DNA from: an uncultured Clostridia bacterium
GTDB lineage: Bacteria; Bacillota; Clostridia; Christensenellales; Borkfalkiaceae
Length of the DNA: 64,000 bases
Assembly (NCBI GenBank): GCA_934254815.1
Contig: CAKQME010000010.1
Span: 1 to 64,000, forward strand
Reading direction: 5' to 3'
The number at the start of each line of letters is the position of its first letter. Positions within the stretch are counted from its first letter, which is position 1. The translations under genes were made by a program, and so were the position numbers. Positions 7,242 through 16,774 of the stretch are shown here, one piece after another. The notes under the pieces were generated by a model. The model ran no database searches. It worked only from the letters and a program-made list of their open reading frames with translations, and was not told the origin of the DNA.

Positions 7242-9021
7242 AGCATTGTTCAAACAGTCGTGCAAGGCAAACGGCACAATGTGGGCGATAATAACCTTTG
7301 CGGTATGTTTTATGCTCGCTTGCGTTATGATGATAAGCGGAAGCGGCAATATAGGCAAAACGAAAGACGCGATACAGGATACGATAATTCAGAAAGAAGT
7401 CGAATCGTCTTTCAAGCAGAGAAACTTAAAGTATTATTCCGACGCGACCGACGGTCTTGAAAAATTCGACGGTTATTTCACTATGGAATTTAAAAACGCT
7501 TACGCGTATTATACCGAATTTGCAATGTGGAGAGCGCAACTTCCCGAAACTGCGGGTTCTGCGGCTATAGGCGAGTGGGCAAAGAAATTCCCAGCGCCGA
7601 AAAACGCCGCCGCGACAGTTGTCTATACTAACCTTAAAATGCAGGAATGGATGGATAAAATGCCGCAGATAACCGACGAGGCTATAGGCGGAAACGAAAC
7701 CGTTTACGCAATGTACATTAAAGGTTGGAACGAAAAATATGCCGTTTCGCAAGAAAACGTAAACAAGGCTATTTCGGGTTCGGCGTATCTGAACGCTATA
7801 AACGATTTGCAGACTTATATAGCGACGGAGTCCGATAATCGTAAGTATGACGAGGCGGCAAAGACCGAATATCTCGGCTCTGTAATGTTCGTTCTTAACC
7901 CCGTTTCCGATTCCGCGACGGGCGCTCATATGTTCGACGAGACGTATAGCAAACATAACGAAAGTATGGAATACGACGTCACATCGCTTGCGCTCAATGT
8001 GGCCGACGAAAATTACGTCAATTCGAAAGACAGGGTTGAATACAGAGAAGATTGCGCCGAAAAATGTACGGCTATCTTCCTTGCGGATAACTTTACTAAG
8101 CAGGAAAACGTCGACGAACTCGTAAAAGCTTTGAGCGATTACGGCGTAGACGCGGAAAAATACGCTTCGTTCGATTATAACTATTCGAGAATCAATCAGC
8201 TTGTCAGAACGGCTGCCATATCGTATCGTTACAGATACGAGTATGAAGTCGACTCTCTCGGAAAAGACCCCGCGGAAGTTAAAGCCGAACTCGACAAAGA
8301 CCTTGCCGGCAGCTTGCTTTCGTCTCTTCCCGACGAGGTTTCCGACGCGCTTAAAGAAGTAGGCGAACTCGATTTATACAGCCTGATAGTCGGTTCTATA
8401 TTCTATAAACTCGCAGGTTTGTTGTTGCCTATAATCTATATGATAATGGCGTCGAACAACCTGATAGCGGGGCAGGTGGATACGGGTTCTATGGCATACG
8501 TTTTGTCCACTTCGACAAAGAGAAAGACGGTCGTATTCACTCAGGCCGTATACCTCATAGGTTCGCTTTTCGCAATGTTCTGCCTTACTTCGGCAACGGG
8601 TTGCGTATGTCTTGCGCTGGTGTTGAAAGATACTCCGTCGATTGAGCTGACTTACGGAAAACTGCTTCTGCTTAATCTCGGCGCGTTCCTTGTATTGTTC
8701 GCCTTGTCGGGTCTTTGCTTCCTTACTTCCTGCTGGTTCGACAGAAGCAAACGTTCTATGGCTATCGGCGGCGGCTTGAGCATTTACGCGCTTGTCGGAG
8801 CTATGCTCGGTCTGTTCGGAACTCAGACGATACCGTCTGTCGTAAGACTCGATGCGCTCAATAACTTCAACTATACGACGATTATCACATTGTTTGACGC
8901 GGTTTCGATAATCGACGGAACAACGGCGTTTATATGGAAGTTTGCGATACTTCTTGTCGTAGGAATAGCCGGTTATATAATAGGCTCGAAGAAATTCGTA
9001 AAGAAAGATTTGCCGCTTTAA
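7231..9021 (+). CDS. ABC-2 exporter permease with large extracytoplasmic domain
   Basis: 596 aa. One N-terminal membrane segment (~15-37) is followed by a ~340-residue hydrophilic, probably extracellular domain, then five hydrophobic segments from about residue 390 to the end. This one-plus-five layout with a big loop is characteristic of ABC-2 permeases. The start has GGAGAG upstream within the ATPase gene. With its two ATPases and the TetR repressor it forms an inducible efflux unit; substrate unknown. The loop is long and Tyr/Asp/Glu-rich, with no recognised enzyme motif. Confidence 0.8.
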   Translation: MFSKALFKQSCKANGTMWAIITFAVCFMLACVMMISGSGNIGKTKDAIQDTIIQKEVESSFKQRNLKYYSDATDGLEKFDGYFTMEFKNAYAYYTEFAMWRAQLPETAGSAAIGEWAKKFPAPKNAAATVVYTNLKMQEWMDKMPQITDEAIGGNETVYAMYIKGWNEKYAVSQENVNKAISGSAYLNAINDLQTYIATESDNRKYDEAAKTEYLGSVMFVLNPVSDSATGAHMFDETYSKHNESMEYDVTSLALNVADENYVNSKDRVEYREDCAEKCTAIFLADNFTKQENVDELVKALSDYGVDAEKYASFDYNYSRINQLVRTAAISYRYRYEYEVDSLGKDPAEVKAELDKDLAGSLLSSLPDEVSDALKEVGELDLYSLIVGSIFYKLAGLLLPIIYMIMASNNLIAGQVDTGSMAYVLSTSTKRKTVVFTQAVYLIGSLFAMFCLTSATGCVCLALVLKDTPSIELTYGKLLLLNLGAFLVLFALSGLCFLTSCWFDRSKRSMAIGGGLSIYALVGAMLGLFGTQTIPSVVRLDALNNFNYTTIITLFDAVSIIDGTTAFIWKFAILLVVGIAGYIIGSKKFVKKDLPL

Positions 9022-9032
9022 TTATCGCGCAG

Positions 9033-9051
9033 GCTCCCCTCATCGGGGAGC
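9033..9051 (+). repeat. Short palindromic repeat, hairpin family R3
   Basis: A 7-bp GC-rich stem (GCTCCCC/GGGGAGC) with a 5-nt loop, followed by CTGTCGG. The same design with the following GTCAAC hairpin occurs at 22716-22751, so this is a remnant of a dispersed repeat. With no T-run it is a poor intrinsic terminator, though it is the only hairpin behind the exporter operon. Confidence 0.55.
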
Positions 9052-9108
9052 TGTCGGTAATTTCGTACAATAAATAAAAAAAATTAATTATACCAAGGGG
9101 AAACAGAA

Positions 9109-9564
9109 ATGTTTGATTTTTTAAAGTTATGTAACTATTTTGAAAAGATGCCTGCTATTAAGCGCGGCGCGCTTTTGGCTGAAAAGTCGGTAAAAGTAAT
9201 AGCGGGGCTTAAAGCTCTCGACGTAGACGGCGTTGACGCGGTAGACGCGTTGGCAACGTTCCTTATAGGTTCGGTCGTGTGCGACGGAAACGTAAACGAA
9301 GTGGAATATCTTCTTATATATCCCGCGCTTGTAAGAATATTCGGTGACGGCTTTGATTACGCCACGATAAAGCAGACGTTTAAAGGCGCGCAGGGCAAGA
9401 AAGCCGTTAAAGAATGCGTCGAGCAAATGGAAAAAGTCTATTCTGCATTAGGCGAAGAAATGCGCCGCGACGTATTCGAGTTGTGTTTATGCGCCGTAGC
9501 CGTAGACGGAAAGATATCGTTGAAAGAGCGTATATATCTGCGTCGTCTTGGCAGCATAAAATAA
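9109..9564 (+). CDS. TerB-like domain protein
   Basis: 151 aa, soluble and helical. Two acidic helix-turn motifs, VCDGNVNEVEY (~62-72) and VDGKISLKERIYLRRL (~132-147), match the paired DGxIxxxE motifs of TerB/DjlA-N-like proteins, which bind metal ions in the founding members. No other tellurite-resistance (ter) genes are nearby, so it should be read as a generic stress- or membrane-linked TerB domain rather than evidence of tellurite resistance. GGGGAAAC upstream serves as a weak ribosome site. Role unknown. Confidence 0.6.
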   Translation: MFDFLKLCNYFEKMPAIKRGALLAEKSVKVIAGLKALDVDGVDAVDALATFLIGSVVCDGNVNEVEYLLIYPALVRIFGDGFDYATIKQTFKGAQGKKAVKECVEQMEKVYSALGEEMRRDVFELCLCAVAVDGKISLKERIYLRRLGSIK

Positions 9565-9650
9565 TAAAATCACCGAGATTCTTATTGTTTGTTTTAAGGC
9601 TAAGTATTCAGTATTGACGAAGTGGTCGAACCCTCGGTACGCCATGCGCA

Positions 9651-9695
9651 AATAAAAGGATAGCCACACTTTTTAAGTGTGGCTATCCTTTTATT
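9651..9695. terminator. Perfect 21-bp stem terminator of tRNA-Val, bidirectional
   Basis: Positions 9651-9671 pair perfectly with 9675-9695 around a 3-nt loop. Both strands end in CCTTTTATT. It terminates the leftward tRNA and can stop rightward transcription from the TerB-like gene. Its last base coincides with the final A of the encoded CCA. Confidence 0.85.
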
Positions 9696-9771
9696 GGTGG
9701 GGGCGGTAGGGCTCGAACCTATGACCTCTACCATGTCAAGGTAGCGCTCTGACCAACTGAGCTACGTCCCC
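9695..9771 (-). tRNA. tRNA-Val (anticodon GAC)
   Basis: On the minus strand: acceptor GGGGACG, T8-A9, D-arm stem GCTC/GAGC, anticodon stem CTACC/GGTAG with loop TTGACAT (anticodon GAC), variable loop AGGTC, T-loop TTCGAGC, discriminator A and encoded CCA. Two A-C mismatches stand out, at 5-68 in the acceptor stem and 49-65 at the base of the T stem. All other stem pairs are intact, so I call it functional with slight reservation. Confidence 0.9.
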
Positions 9772-9919
9772 ACAAAACTTGCTTTATTATATTATCAGAT
9801 TTTTTATTGTTTGTAAAGGGTTTTCGACAGGTTTATAAAATTTTTTTATTTTACTTGATGTTAAGGTGCGTAATAACGCGTTTTTTTCTCCGTTTTTGTT
9901 TTTTATTGTATTATTTTAT

Positions 9920-9948
9920 TTGAAATTTATTAAAATATATGCTAAAAT
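9920..9948 (+). promoter_or_regulatory. Promoter of the asnS operon
   Basis: TTGAAA (9920-9925), 17-bp spacer, extended TGc and TAAAAT (9943-9948). It leaves a ~70-nt leader before the asnS ATG. The leader has a small AAGCCG/CGGCTT hairpin but no T-box specifier or antiterminator motif. Confidence 0.65.
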
Positions 9949-10024
9949 AAAATAGTATAATAAGGAGATCGTGCGCTTTAAAGCCGCTGTTTCGGCTTCG
10001 GCGGACGGTCATCGGAGTTTTCTA

Positions 10025-11422
10025 ATGGAAAAAAGAATTCAGATTAAACAGTTGTATTCCGACGTCGCAAGTTATGCGGACAAGCTCGTCACCGTTATGG
10101 GGTGGGCGCGTACAATCCGCGACGGTAAGGATTTCGGCTTTATCGAACTTAACGACGGCAGTTCTTTTAAAGGCGTTCAGATTGTTTTCGAACGCATGAA
10201 GTTATCTAATTACGAAGAAATCGCAAAGCAGAACGTCGGCGCGTCGCTTATAGTCAAAGGTACGCTTGTTTTAACTCCCGAAGCTAAACAGCCCTTTGAA
10301 ATCAAAGCCGAGGAAATTAAAGTGGAGGGAACTTCTTCCCCCGACTATCCGCTGCAGAAAAAGAGACATTCTCTCGAATATCTCAGAGAAATAGCTTTTC
10401 TTCGCCCTAGAACCAACACGTTCGGTGCGGTTTTCCGCATAAGAAGCGAAGCGGCTTTCGCAATACACGAATTTTTCAACTCGCGCGGTTTTGTATACGT
10501 TCATACGCCGCTTATCACCGGCAGCGACTGCGAGGGTGCGGGCGCAATGTTTCAGGTGACTACGTTGCCGCTTGACAACGTACCGAAAACCGAGGACGGA
10601 AAAGTCGATTATTCCAAAGACTTTTTCGGTAAACAGGCGTCGCTTACCGTTTCGGGGCAGCTTTCGGCGGAGGCTTACGCTATGGCGTTCGCCAACGTAT
10701 ATACGTTCGGTCCTACGTTCAGGGCGGAAAGGTCGAATACGGCTCGTCACGCGGCGGAATTCTGGATGATTGAACCCGAAATGGCGTTTGCCGATCTTGC
10801 CGACGATATGGACGTGGCCGAAGCGATGGTTAAACACATAATACTTCACGTTATGAAAACCTGTCCGCAGGAACTTGAATTTTTGAATAATTTTGTAGAT
10901 AAGGGGCTTATAGCAAGGCTTGAAAACGTCGCTCATAACGACTTCGTGAGATTGCCTTATACCGAGGCGATAAAGATACTCGAACCCGTTAAAGATAAAT
11001 TCGAATTCCCCGTATACTGGGGTTGCGATCTTCAGAGCGAGCATGAGAGGTATCTTACCGAACAGGTTTACGGAAAGCCCGTATTTCTTACCGATTATCC
11101 CAAGGAAATCAAAGCGTTCTACATGAGATTGAACGACGACGGAAAGACTGTCGCGGCGGCAGATCTGCTCGTTCCCGGTATAGGCGAGCTTATCGGCGGA
11201 AGTCAGAGAGAAGAAAGGCTCGACGTTCTGACCGACAGAATAAAAGAACTCGGTATGAAACCCGAAGATTACGACTGGTATCTCGATCTTCGTAAATACG
11301 GCGGAGTTACTCATTCGGGTTACGGCTTGGGCTTTGAAAGAATGATTATGTACTTGACAGGAATTGCCAACATTCGCGACGTTATACCTTTCCCGAGAAC
11401 GGTAGACAATCTTGAATATTAA
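10025..11422 (+). CDS. asnS: Asparaginyl-tRNA synthetase
   Basis: 465 aa, the usual bacterial length. An N-terminal OB-fold anticodon-binding domain (~1-105; VMGWARTIRDGKDFGFIELNDG) precedes a class IIb catalytic core: motif 2 in GPTFRAERSNTARHAAEFW and motif 3 in GYGLGFERMIMYLTGIANIRDVIPFPR-type sequence at the C-terminus. It charges tRNA-Asn with asparagine in the cytosol. The ATG at 10025 is supported by GGAG 7 nt upstream; the upstream GTG at 9971 is too close to its AAGGAG and would add 18 residues not expected in the family. It is first in a run with plsX, rnc, smc and ftsY. Confidence 0.95.
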   Translation: MEKRIQIKQLYSDVASYADKLVTVMGWARTIRDGKDFGFIELNDGSSFKGVQIVFERMKLSNYEEIAKQNVGASLIVKGTLVLTPEAKQPFEIKAEEIKVEGTSSPDYPLQKKRHSLEYLREIAFLRPRTNTFGAVFRIRSEAAFAIHEFFNSRGFVYVHTPLITGSDCEGAGAMFQVTTLPLDNVPKTEDGKVDYSKDFFGKQASLTVSGQLSAEAYAMAFANVYTFGPTFRAERSNTARHAAEFWMIEPEMAFADLADDMDVAEAMVKHIILHVMKTCPQELEFLNNFVDKGLIARLENVAHNDFVRLPYTEAIKILEPVKDKFEFPVYWGCDLQSEHERYLTEQVYGKPVFLTDYPKEIKAFYMRLNDDGKTVAAADLLVPGIGELIGGSQREERLDVLTDRIKELGMKPEDYDWYLDLRKYGGVTHSGYGLGFERMIMYLTGIANIRDVIPFPRTVDNLEY

Positions 11423-11432
11423 GGTGCGGCGA

Positions 11433-12449
11433 ATGAAAATTGTAATTGACGCTTACGGCGGAGATAACTCTCCGTCGGAGATAGTAAAAGGCTCGCTCGA
11501 AGCCTTAAAAGAAAAAGAGAATTTCGATATCGTACTCGTTGGCAAACGCGACGGAATAGAACGCGCGCTTGCGGGCGAAGAATACGATTCTTCGAGAGTG
11601 TCGGTTGTGGATGCGAACGAGGTTATAACGTGCGAAGAAACCCCGACCGAAGCTATTCGTAAAAAGCCCGATTCGTCTATAGTCAAAGCCGTTAAAATTC
11701 TGAAAGAGGACGAAAGCGCGAAAGCGTTCGTGTCGGCGGGGTCGACGGGCGCGGTGCTTACCGCGGCGGTGTTGTTGTCTCCGAGAATAAAAGGGGTAAA
11801 TCGCCCCGCGCTCGCTCCGCTTTTTCCGAATATGCGCGGCGGAGAAACGCTTTTTCTCGATTGCGGCGCAAACGTGGATTGCAAACCGCTTAACCTTTTG
11901 CAGTTCGCCGTTATGGGCAGCGTGTATATGAACGAAGTAAAGGGTATCGAAAACCCGAAAGTCGCGTTGCTGTCGAACGGCACCGAGGACGCCAAGGGGT
12001 GCGCTCTCACGAAAGAAGCTTTCGAGCTTATCAAAAACGCCGAAGGCATAAACTTCGTGGGCAATATGGAAGCGAGAGATATATTGTCGGGCAATTACGA
12101 CGTGGTCGTTGCCGACGGTTTTTACGGCAATATTGCGTTGAAGTCTATGGAGGGCGCGATAGGTTGTATATTTGCAAGCCTTAAAACGGAAATATATTCT
12201 TCGTTCAAATCCAAAATAGGCGCGCTTCTGATGAAAAAGTCGTTTAAAAAAGTAAAGAATACGCTCGACTATAATAAAAAAGGCGGTGCGACTTTACTCG
12301 GAATGGAAAAAGTAGTCGTGAAAGCTCACGGCGCGTCCAAAGCGGAAGCGTTCAAAAACGCCGTGTTGCAGGCTTATGAGAGTTCGTCGCTTGACATAAA
12401 CGAAAAGATAGGTCGCGAAATCGCTCGCGTTGGCGAGGGGAAAGTATGA
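11433..12449 (+). CDS. plsX: Phosphate acyltransferase PlsX
   Basis: 338 aa. The start MKIVIDAYGGDNSP is diagnostic. Other conserved parts are SAGSTGAVL, RPALAPLFP and the C-terminal GGATLLGMEKVVVKAHGASK. It converts acyl-ACP to acyl-phosphate for phosphatidic-acid synthesis with PlsY, acting peripherally at the membrane. AAGGTG lies 6 nt before the ATG at 11433. It overlaps rnc by 4 nt. acpP, which often sits between plsX and rnc, is absent here. Confidence 0.95.
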   Translation: MKIVIDAYGGDNSPSEIVKGSLEALKEKENFDIVLVGKRDGIERALAGEEYDSSRVSVVDANEVITCEETPTEAIRKKPDSSIVKAVKILKEDESAKAFVSAGSTGAVLTAAVLLSPRIKGVNRPALAPLFPNMRGGETLFLDCGANVDCKPLNLLQFAVMGSVYMNEVKGIENPKVALLSNGTEDAKGCALTKEAFELIKNAEGINFVGNMEARDILSGNYDVVVADGFYGNIALKSMEGAIGCIFASLKTEIYSSFKSKIGALLMKKSFKKVKNTLDYNKKGGATLLGMEKVVVKAHGASKAEAFKNAVLQAYESSSLDINEKIGREIARVGEGKV

Positions 12450-13183
12450 TTTTCGATCTTTCGTGCGAAGAACTTATAGGTTATACGTTTAAAGATAAAA
12501 ACCTTTTAAGAAGATGTTTCACTCATTCTTCTTACGGTCACGAACACAGAGATATGCCCGATAACGAGAAACTCGAATTTTTCGGAGATTCTATTCTCGG
12601 TTACTGTACGGCTGAATATCTGTATAAAAACTATCCCGAACTTGACGAGGGAGGGCTTACCGAATTAAAACAGAAATGCGTTTCGTCTAAGCCTCTGGCG
12701 GAAGCAATAAAGCGAGCGGGGCTGGATAAGTATATATTGTTCGGAGAGGGCGAAAAACGCGCCTCGAATCATGTCTCGGCTTGCGAAGATCTGTTTGAAG
12801 CTCTTGTCGCTGGGATATATCTTGACGAGGACGGCGGGCTTGAAGCCGCTAAAAAGTTTATTACCGAAAAATTGCTGTTAAAAGCGAATATCCCCAAGCG
12901 CGAGAAGAGAAACGACGACGTAAAACTGAAAGACCCGAAATCGGCGTTGCAGGAATATGTTCAGAAGAGTAAGGCGGGCAAGCTGACCTATCCGTTGAAG
13001 AGCAGAAAAGGTCCGCCCCATTCTCCTACGTTTGTTTCTGCCGTCGCGCTCGACGGTAAAGAACTTGCCACGGGTGAGGGGAAGAGTAAAAAAGAAGCCG
13101 AAAAGGTTGCAGCGGAGAAAGCGTACAGGCTTTTGCATAAACCGCGTAAAAACAAAAAAGTAAATCGAAAGGAGAACGCATAA
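12446..13183 (+). CDS. rnc: Ribonuclease III
   Basis: 245 aa. The RNase III signature NEKLEFFGDSILG (~39-51) carries acidic metal ligands, and EDLFEALVAGIYLD (~115-128) the second pair. A double-stranded-RNA-binding domain occupies ~155-235 (DPKSALQEYVQ, then GKSKKEAEKVAAEKAY). It processes rRNA precursors and other duplex RNA in the cytosol. The C-terminal tail is lysine-rich. The order plsX-rnc-smc-ftsY is conserved in Bacillota. Confidence 0.95.
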   Translation: MIFDLSCEELIGYTFKDKNLLRRCFTHSSYGHEHRDMPDNEKLEFFGDSILGYCTAEYLYKNYPELDEGGLTELKQKCVSSKPLAEAIKRAGLDKYILFGEGEKRASNHVSACEDLFEALVAGIYLDEDGGLEAAKKFITEKLLLKANIPKREKRNDDVKLKDPKSALQEYVQKSKAGKLTYPLKSRKGPPHSPTFVSAVALDGKELATGEGKSKKEAEKVAAEKAYRLLHKPRKNKKVNRKENA

Positions 13184-16100
13184 GTGGATTTCAAAAGAGT
13201 CGAACTTATCGGTTTTAAATCATTTGCCGATAAGCAGGAAATTCAATTCGATAACGGCGTAACCTGTATAGTAGGACCGAACGGTTGCGGAAAGAGTAAC
13301 GTTGCCGACGCTATAAGGTGGGTGCTTGGCGAGCAGTCTGCGAAGACGATGCGCGGTTCGAGCATGCAGGACGTTATCTTTAACGGAACTCAGAACAGAA
13401 AATCGCTTTCGTATTGCGAAGTGTCTTTGACTTTCGACAACACCGCGAGAATTTTCAAAAATCTCGATTACGACGAGGTGGTGTTCACAAGAAAGTTGTT
13501 CCGTTCGGGCGAGAGCGAATACTATATAAATAAAACCCCCGCAAGACTGCGCGACATAGTGGATAATCTTCACGAGTGCGGCGTGTCTAAAGAGGGTTAT
13601 ACGATTATCGGTCAGGGTAAGGTCGCTGAGATACTGTCGTCTAAGCCGGAAGACAGACGTACTATTTTCGAAGAGGCGGTAGGTATCGCCAAGACGAAAG
13701 CCAAAAGACTTGAAACGATGCGTAAGCTTGACAGAACGCGCGATAATATCACGCGTATCGTCGATATTACCACCGAACTCGAAAGGCAGATCGAGCCGCT
13801 TTCCAAACAGGCGGAAAAAGCGAGAACGTATAATTCGCTTACCGAACAACTTCGTTTCCACGAAGTAAATAATTTCTTGTATAAGAGCGAACACGCGTCG
13901 AGCGAGAAAGAAAAAATAAACGCTCGTATAGCCGCCATAGACGAAGAAATTACGGGGCGTAACGCCGAACTCGATCAGGCTGTAAGAGATTACGAACTGC
14001 ATCTGAGCGAGATATCGCAGGCAGACGAATATATCCGCGCCATCAACGAAGAATTGATCGAAAAGACGAAAACCTTTGAACGTCAGTCGGGCGAAGCGAA
14101 AGTCTTTAACGAGAAAATAACCTATTTCAAAAACGAAACCGAGAGATTGCGTATCGAAATAGAAACGGCTAAAGCAAAGATAGCCGAACTTGAGGGCAAG
14201 GCTAAAGAACGCCGCGAATATGCCGAGCAACTGAAACGCGAAAGCGTGGAACTCGGCGGAAAGTCCGAAGAGATAAATTCAAAGCTTGCCGAAGTCGTAG
14301 CAAAGATTACCGAGGGCGAAATGAAAGCCGAAACGGCGAGAAAAGCTTTGATGGAGAGCGTCGAATCGCTTGCGGATATCAAGCTGAACATAGGTTCGCT
14401 GTCGGCTGAAAAAGACGTAATGACCGAAAAGGAGCAGGAAACCGTCGAAAGACTTACGACGTCTTCTCAGAGACTTGCCGCATTACATCTCGATAAACAG
14501 CAAAAAACCGACGAACTCAATAAAGCCGAGAAAATTTCGCAGAGGGTTAAAGACGAAATAAAAGACGCCGAAAACGATATTTCCACAACCAATCAGGTTA
14601 TATCGGATATCAATTCCAAACTCTATTCGCTTAACGCGCAGATATCTTCGCTCGAATCTAATAAAAAGGTTTATCAGAACTTAAAAGAAAGTTACGGCGG
14701 ATATTCCGACGCGGTAAAACGCCTGATGCAGGCTTGCAAGCAAAACCCCGAACTCGGAAAGCGTTCCAAAGGCGTTGTCGCAAGCGCGATACATACTACG
14801 GCTCAGTACGAAATAGCAATAGAAACCTGTCTCGGCGGCGCGGCGCAGAATATAGTTACCGCCAACCCCGACGACGCTCAGTATTTAATGACGTATCTTA
14901 AGCGTAACGAGTTGGGCAGAGCGACTTTCCTGCCGGTAACGTCCATCAAACCGAGAGGCGAAACGTCCGAAATAAGACGGGCGTTAAACGACCGCGGAGC
15001 TTTGGGCTTGGCTAACGAACTCGTCACTTACGACGATTATTATGAAAAGATAGTCAGATTTTTGCTCGGCAACACGCTTATTGCCGACGATCTCGAAAAT
15101 GCGAAAGTCATCGCTCAGAAATACGGTTTCGCGTTCAGAATAGTTACGCTCGACGGCGACGTTCTGGCGGCTAACGGTTCGATGACGGGCGGTTCCCGCA
15201 GACAGACGACCTCGGGCTTCCTTTCGATGGATAGAAAAATGGACGATATTTCCAAAGAAGTCGAAGTCAAGCGCGAACGTATGACTATGTACGAAAACGA
15301 TAAAAAGCAGCTCGAAAGCCAGGTGGTTGAGCAGAGACAGCAGCTTGAATCGCTCAATAATAAACTTCAGGATTTGAAGCAGAATATCGTCGCGCTGAAA
15401 GAGAGAATAGCCTCCGACGACGTTCAGATAGGCAACTTAACCGTAGAGATAAATTCGCTTAAAAACAGCGTTGCTCTTATAAGGGCGAGAATAGGCGAGA
15501 TCGGTGAAAAGTATAATTCCGTAGAAGCGGGCAATAAAGCCGTCGAAGAACAGAAAGCTACGGCGAGTTCCGACGAGGAAAAGCACCGCGAGATTTTCGA
15601 CGAGTATCGCAGACAGCGCGAACAGTTGCTTGCCGAGAATACCGAGATACGCACGAGATTATCGTTTATAGAAGCCGAAATCAAGGCTGCCGAGGAGACT
15701 GCCGAAGACGCTTTGAAAGAAAAAGCCGAAACCGAAGAGCTTATCGCGAGAGACGAAGAGAGTATCGAAACCGACGGCGTGGTAATCAATCAGTTCATCG
15801 AACAGATGGAAAAAGTCGCGCTTACCGAAACTCAGCAAGAACAGTTGTCTTCGCTCAGAAATAAGAGAACCTCTCTCGAAAATAAGAAGAACGACCTTAA
15901 CGAGCAGGTTAAACACGATAACTTGCAGCGCGATATGCTGACGGCAGAAATCAATAAGCTCAACGGAAAGAGATACGGCGAAGAAAACAATCTTGCCAAA
16001 ATCGATACCGAACTTGAATTTCTCGGTCAACGCGTCTGGGAAGAATACCAGATGGATTATAACAGCGCGTTGCCGCTCAAAGTCGATAATTACGACAACC

Positions 16101-16771
16101 ACGAGGGCGAAGAAGAGATTAAACGCTTAAAGCGTAAGATAACCGCACTCGGCGCGATTAACCCCAACGCTATCGAAGATTTCGACTCGTTGAACGAAAG
16201 ATACACCGAAATGGCTACGCAGAGAGACGACCTTATGAAAGCCGAAGAGGATTTAAAGACGGTCATATCTCAGCTCACAACCGAAATGAGTACGACTTTC
16301 GCCGTAGGCTTTGCGAAGATAAGGGCGAATTTCTCGAGGATATTCAAAGAATTGTTCGGCGGCGGAAGCGCGGATCTTATTCTTGACGAGTCCGAAACGG
16401 ACGATCCGCTCGAACAGGGCGTAGATATCGTCGCTGAACCGCCGGGGAAGAAATTGCAGAAAATTTCTCTTCTTTCGGGCGGCGAAATGGCATTGACGGC
16501 TATAGCGATATTGTTCGCTATTCTGAAACTTCGCCCCATGCCGTTCGTAGTGCTTGACGAAATCGAAGCCGCGCTCGATGACGCAAACGTAGAGAGATTT
16601 GCAAACTATCTGAATAACTTTGCGCAGGATACGCAGTTTATAGTTATCACGCATAAAAAGGTGACTATGGAACATGCCGACGCGCTTTACGGCGTAACGA
16701 TGCAGGAGAAAGGCGTATCGAAGATCGTTTCGGTAAAACTTTCCGAAGTCGTCGACGAATTAGGTAAGTAA
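13184..16771 (+). CDS. smc: Chromosome partition protein SMC
   Basis: 1195 aa, full length. Walker A GPNGCGKSN (~32-40) lies in the N-terminal head. Coiled coil spans ~170-500, the hinge is near 515-650 (GGYSDAVKRLMQ through GRATFLPVTSIKPR), and the second coil runs ~660-1000. The C-terminal head has signature LLSGGEMALTAIAIL and Walker B FVVLDEIEAALDD. The dimeric ATPase compacts and segregates the chromosome with ScpA/ScpB, which are not in this window. It begins with GTG one nucleotide after rnc ends, with AAAGGAG 9 nt upstream. Confidence 0.96.
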   Translation: MDFKRVELIGFKSFADKQEIQFDNGVTCIVGPNGCGKSNVADAIRWVLGEQSAKTMRGSSMQDVIFNGTQNRKSLSYCEVSLTFDNTARIFKNLDYDEVVFTRKLFRSGESEYYINKTPARLRDIVDNLHECGVSKEGYTIIGQGKVAEILSSKPEDRRTIFEEAVGIAKTKAKRLETMRKLDRTRDNITRIVDITTELERQIEPLSKQAEKARTYNSLTEQLRFHEVNNFLYKSEHASSEKEKINARIAAIDEEITGRNAELDQAVRDYELHLSEISQADEYIRAINEELIEKTKTFERQSGEAKVFNEKITYFKNETERLRIEIETAKAKIAELEGKAKERREYAEQLKRESVELGGKSEEINSKLAEVVAKITEGEMKAETARKALMESVESLADIKLNIGSLSAEKDVMTEKEQETVERLTTSSQRLAALHLDKQQKTDELNKAEKISQRVKDEIKDAENDISTTNQVISDINSKLYSLNAQISSLESNKKVYQNLKESYGGYSDAVKRLMQACKQNPELGKRSKGVVASAIHTTAQYEIAIETCLGGAAQNIVTANPDDAQYLMTYLKRNELGRATFLPVTSIKPRGETSEIRRALNDRGALGLANELVTYDDYYEKIVRFLLGNTLIADDLENAKVIAQKYGFAFRIVTLDGDVLAANGSMTGGSRRQTTSGFLSMDRKMDDISKEVEVKRERMTMYENDKKQLESQVVEQRQQLESLNNKLQDLKQNIVALKERIASDDVQIGNLTVEINSLKNSVALIRARIGEIGEKYNSVEAGNKAVEEQKATASSDEEKHREIFDEYRRQREQLLAENTEIRTRLSFIEAEIKAAEETAEDALKEKAETEELIARDEESIETDGVVINQFIEQMEKVALTETQQEQLSSLRNKRTSLENKKNDLNEQVKHDNLQRDMLTAEINKLNGKRYGEENNLAKIDTELEFLGQRVWEEYQMDYNSALPLKVDNYDNHEGEEEIKRLKRKITALGAINPNAIEDFDSLNERYTEMATQRDDLMKAEEDLKTVISQLTTEMSTTFAVGFAKIRANFSRIFKELFGGGSADLILDESETDDPLEQGVDIVAEPPGKKLQKISLLSGGEMALTAIAILFAILKLRPMPFVVLDEIEAALDDANVERFANYLNNFAQDTQFIVITHKKVTMEHADALYGVTMQEKGVSKIVSVKLSEVVDELGK

Positions 16772-16774
16772 AAT

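Noticed and set aside
9109..9564. Tellurite-resistance locus
   Set aside because: Only a TerB-like domain is present; no terC, terD or terZ-type genes nearby.
9780..10024. T-box leader for asnS
   Set aside because: No T-box consensus, specifier stem or terminator/antiterminator pair in this stretch.
10271..11314. A 347-residue minus-strand frame inside asnS
   Set aside because: Antisense shadow of a highly conserved gene; no family features, no ribosome site.
13220..14230. A 336-residue minus-strand frame inside smc
   Set aside because: Composition (F, R, Y rich) is typical of the reverse reading of K/E-rich coiled-coil coding sequence; no promoter.
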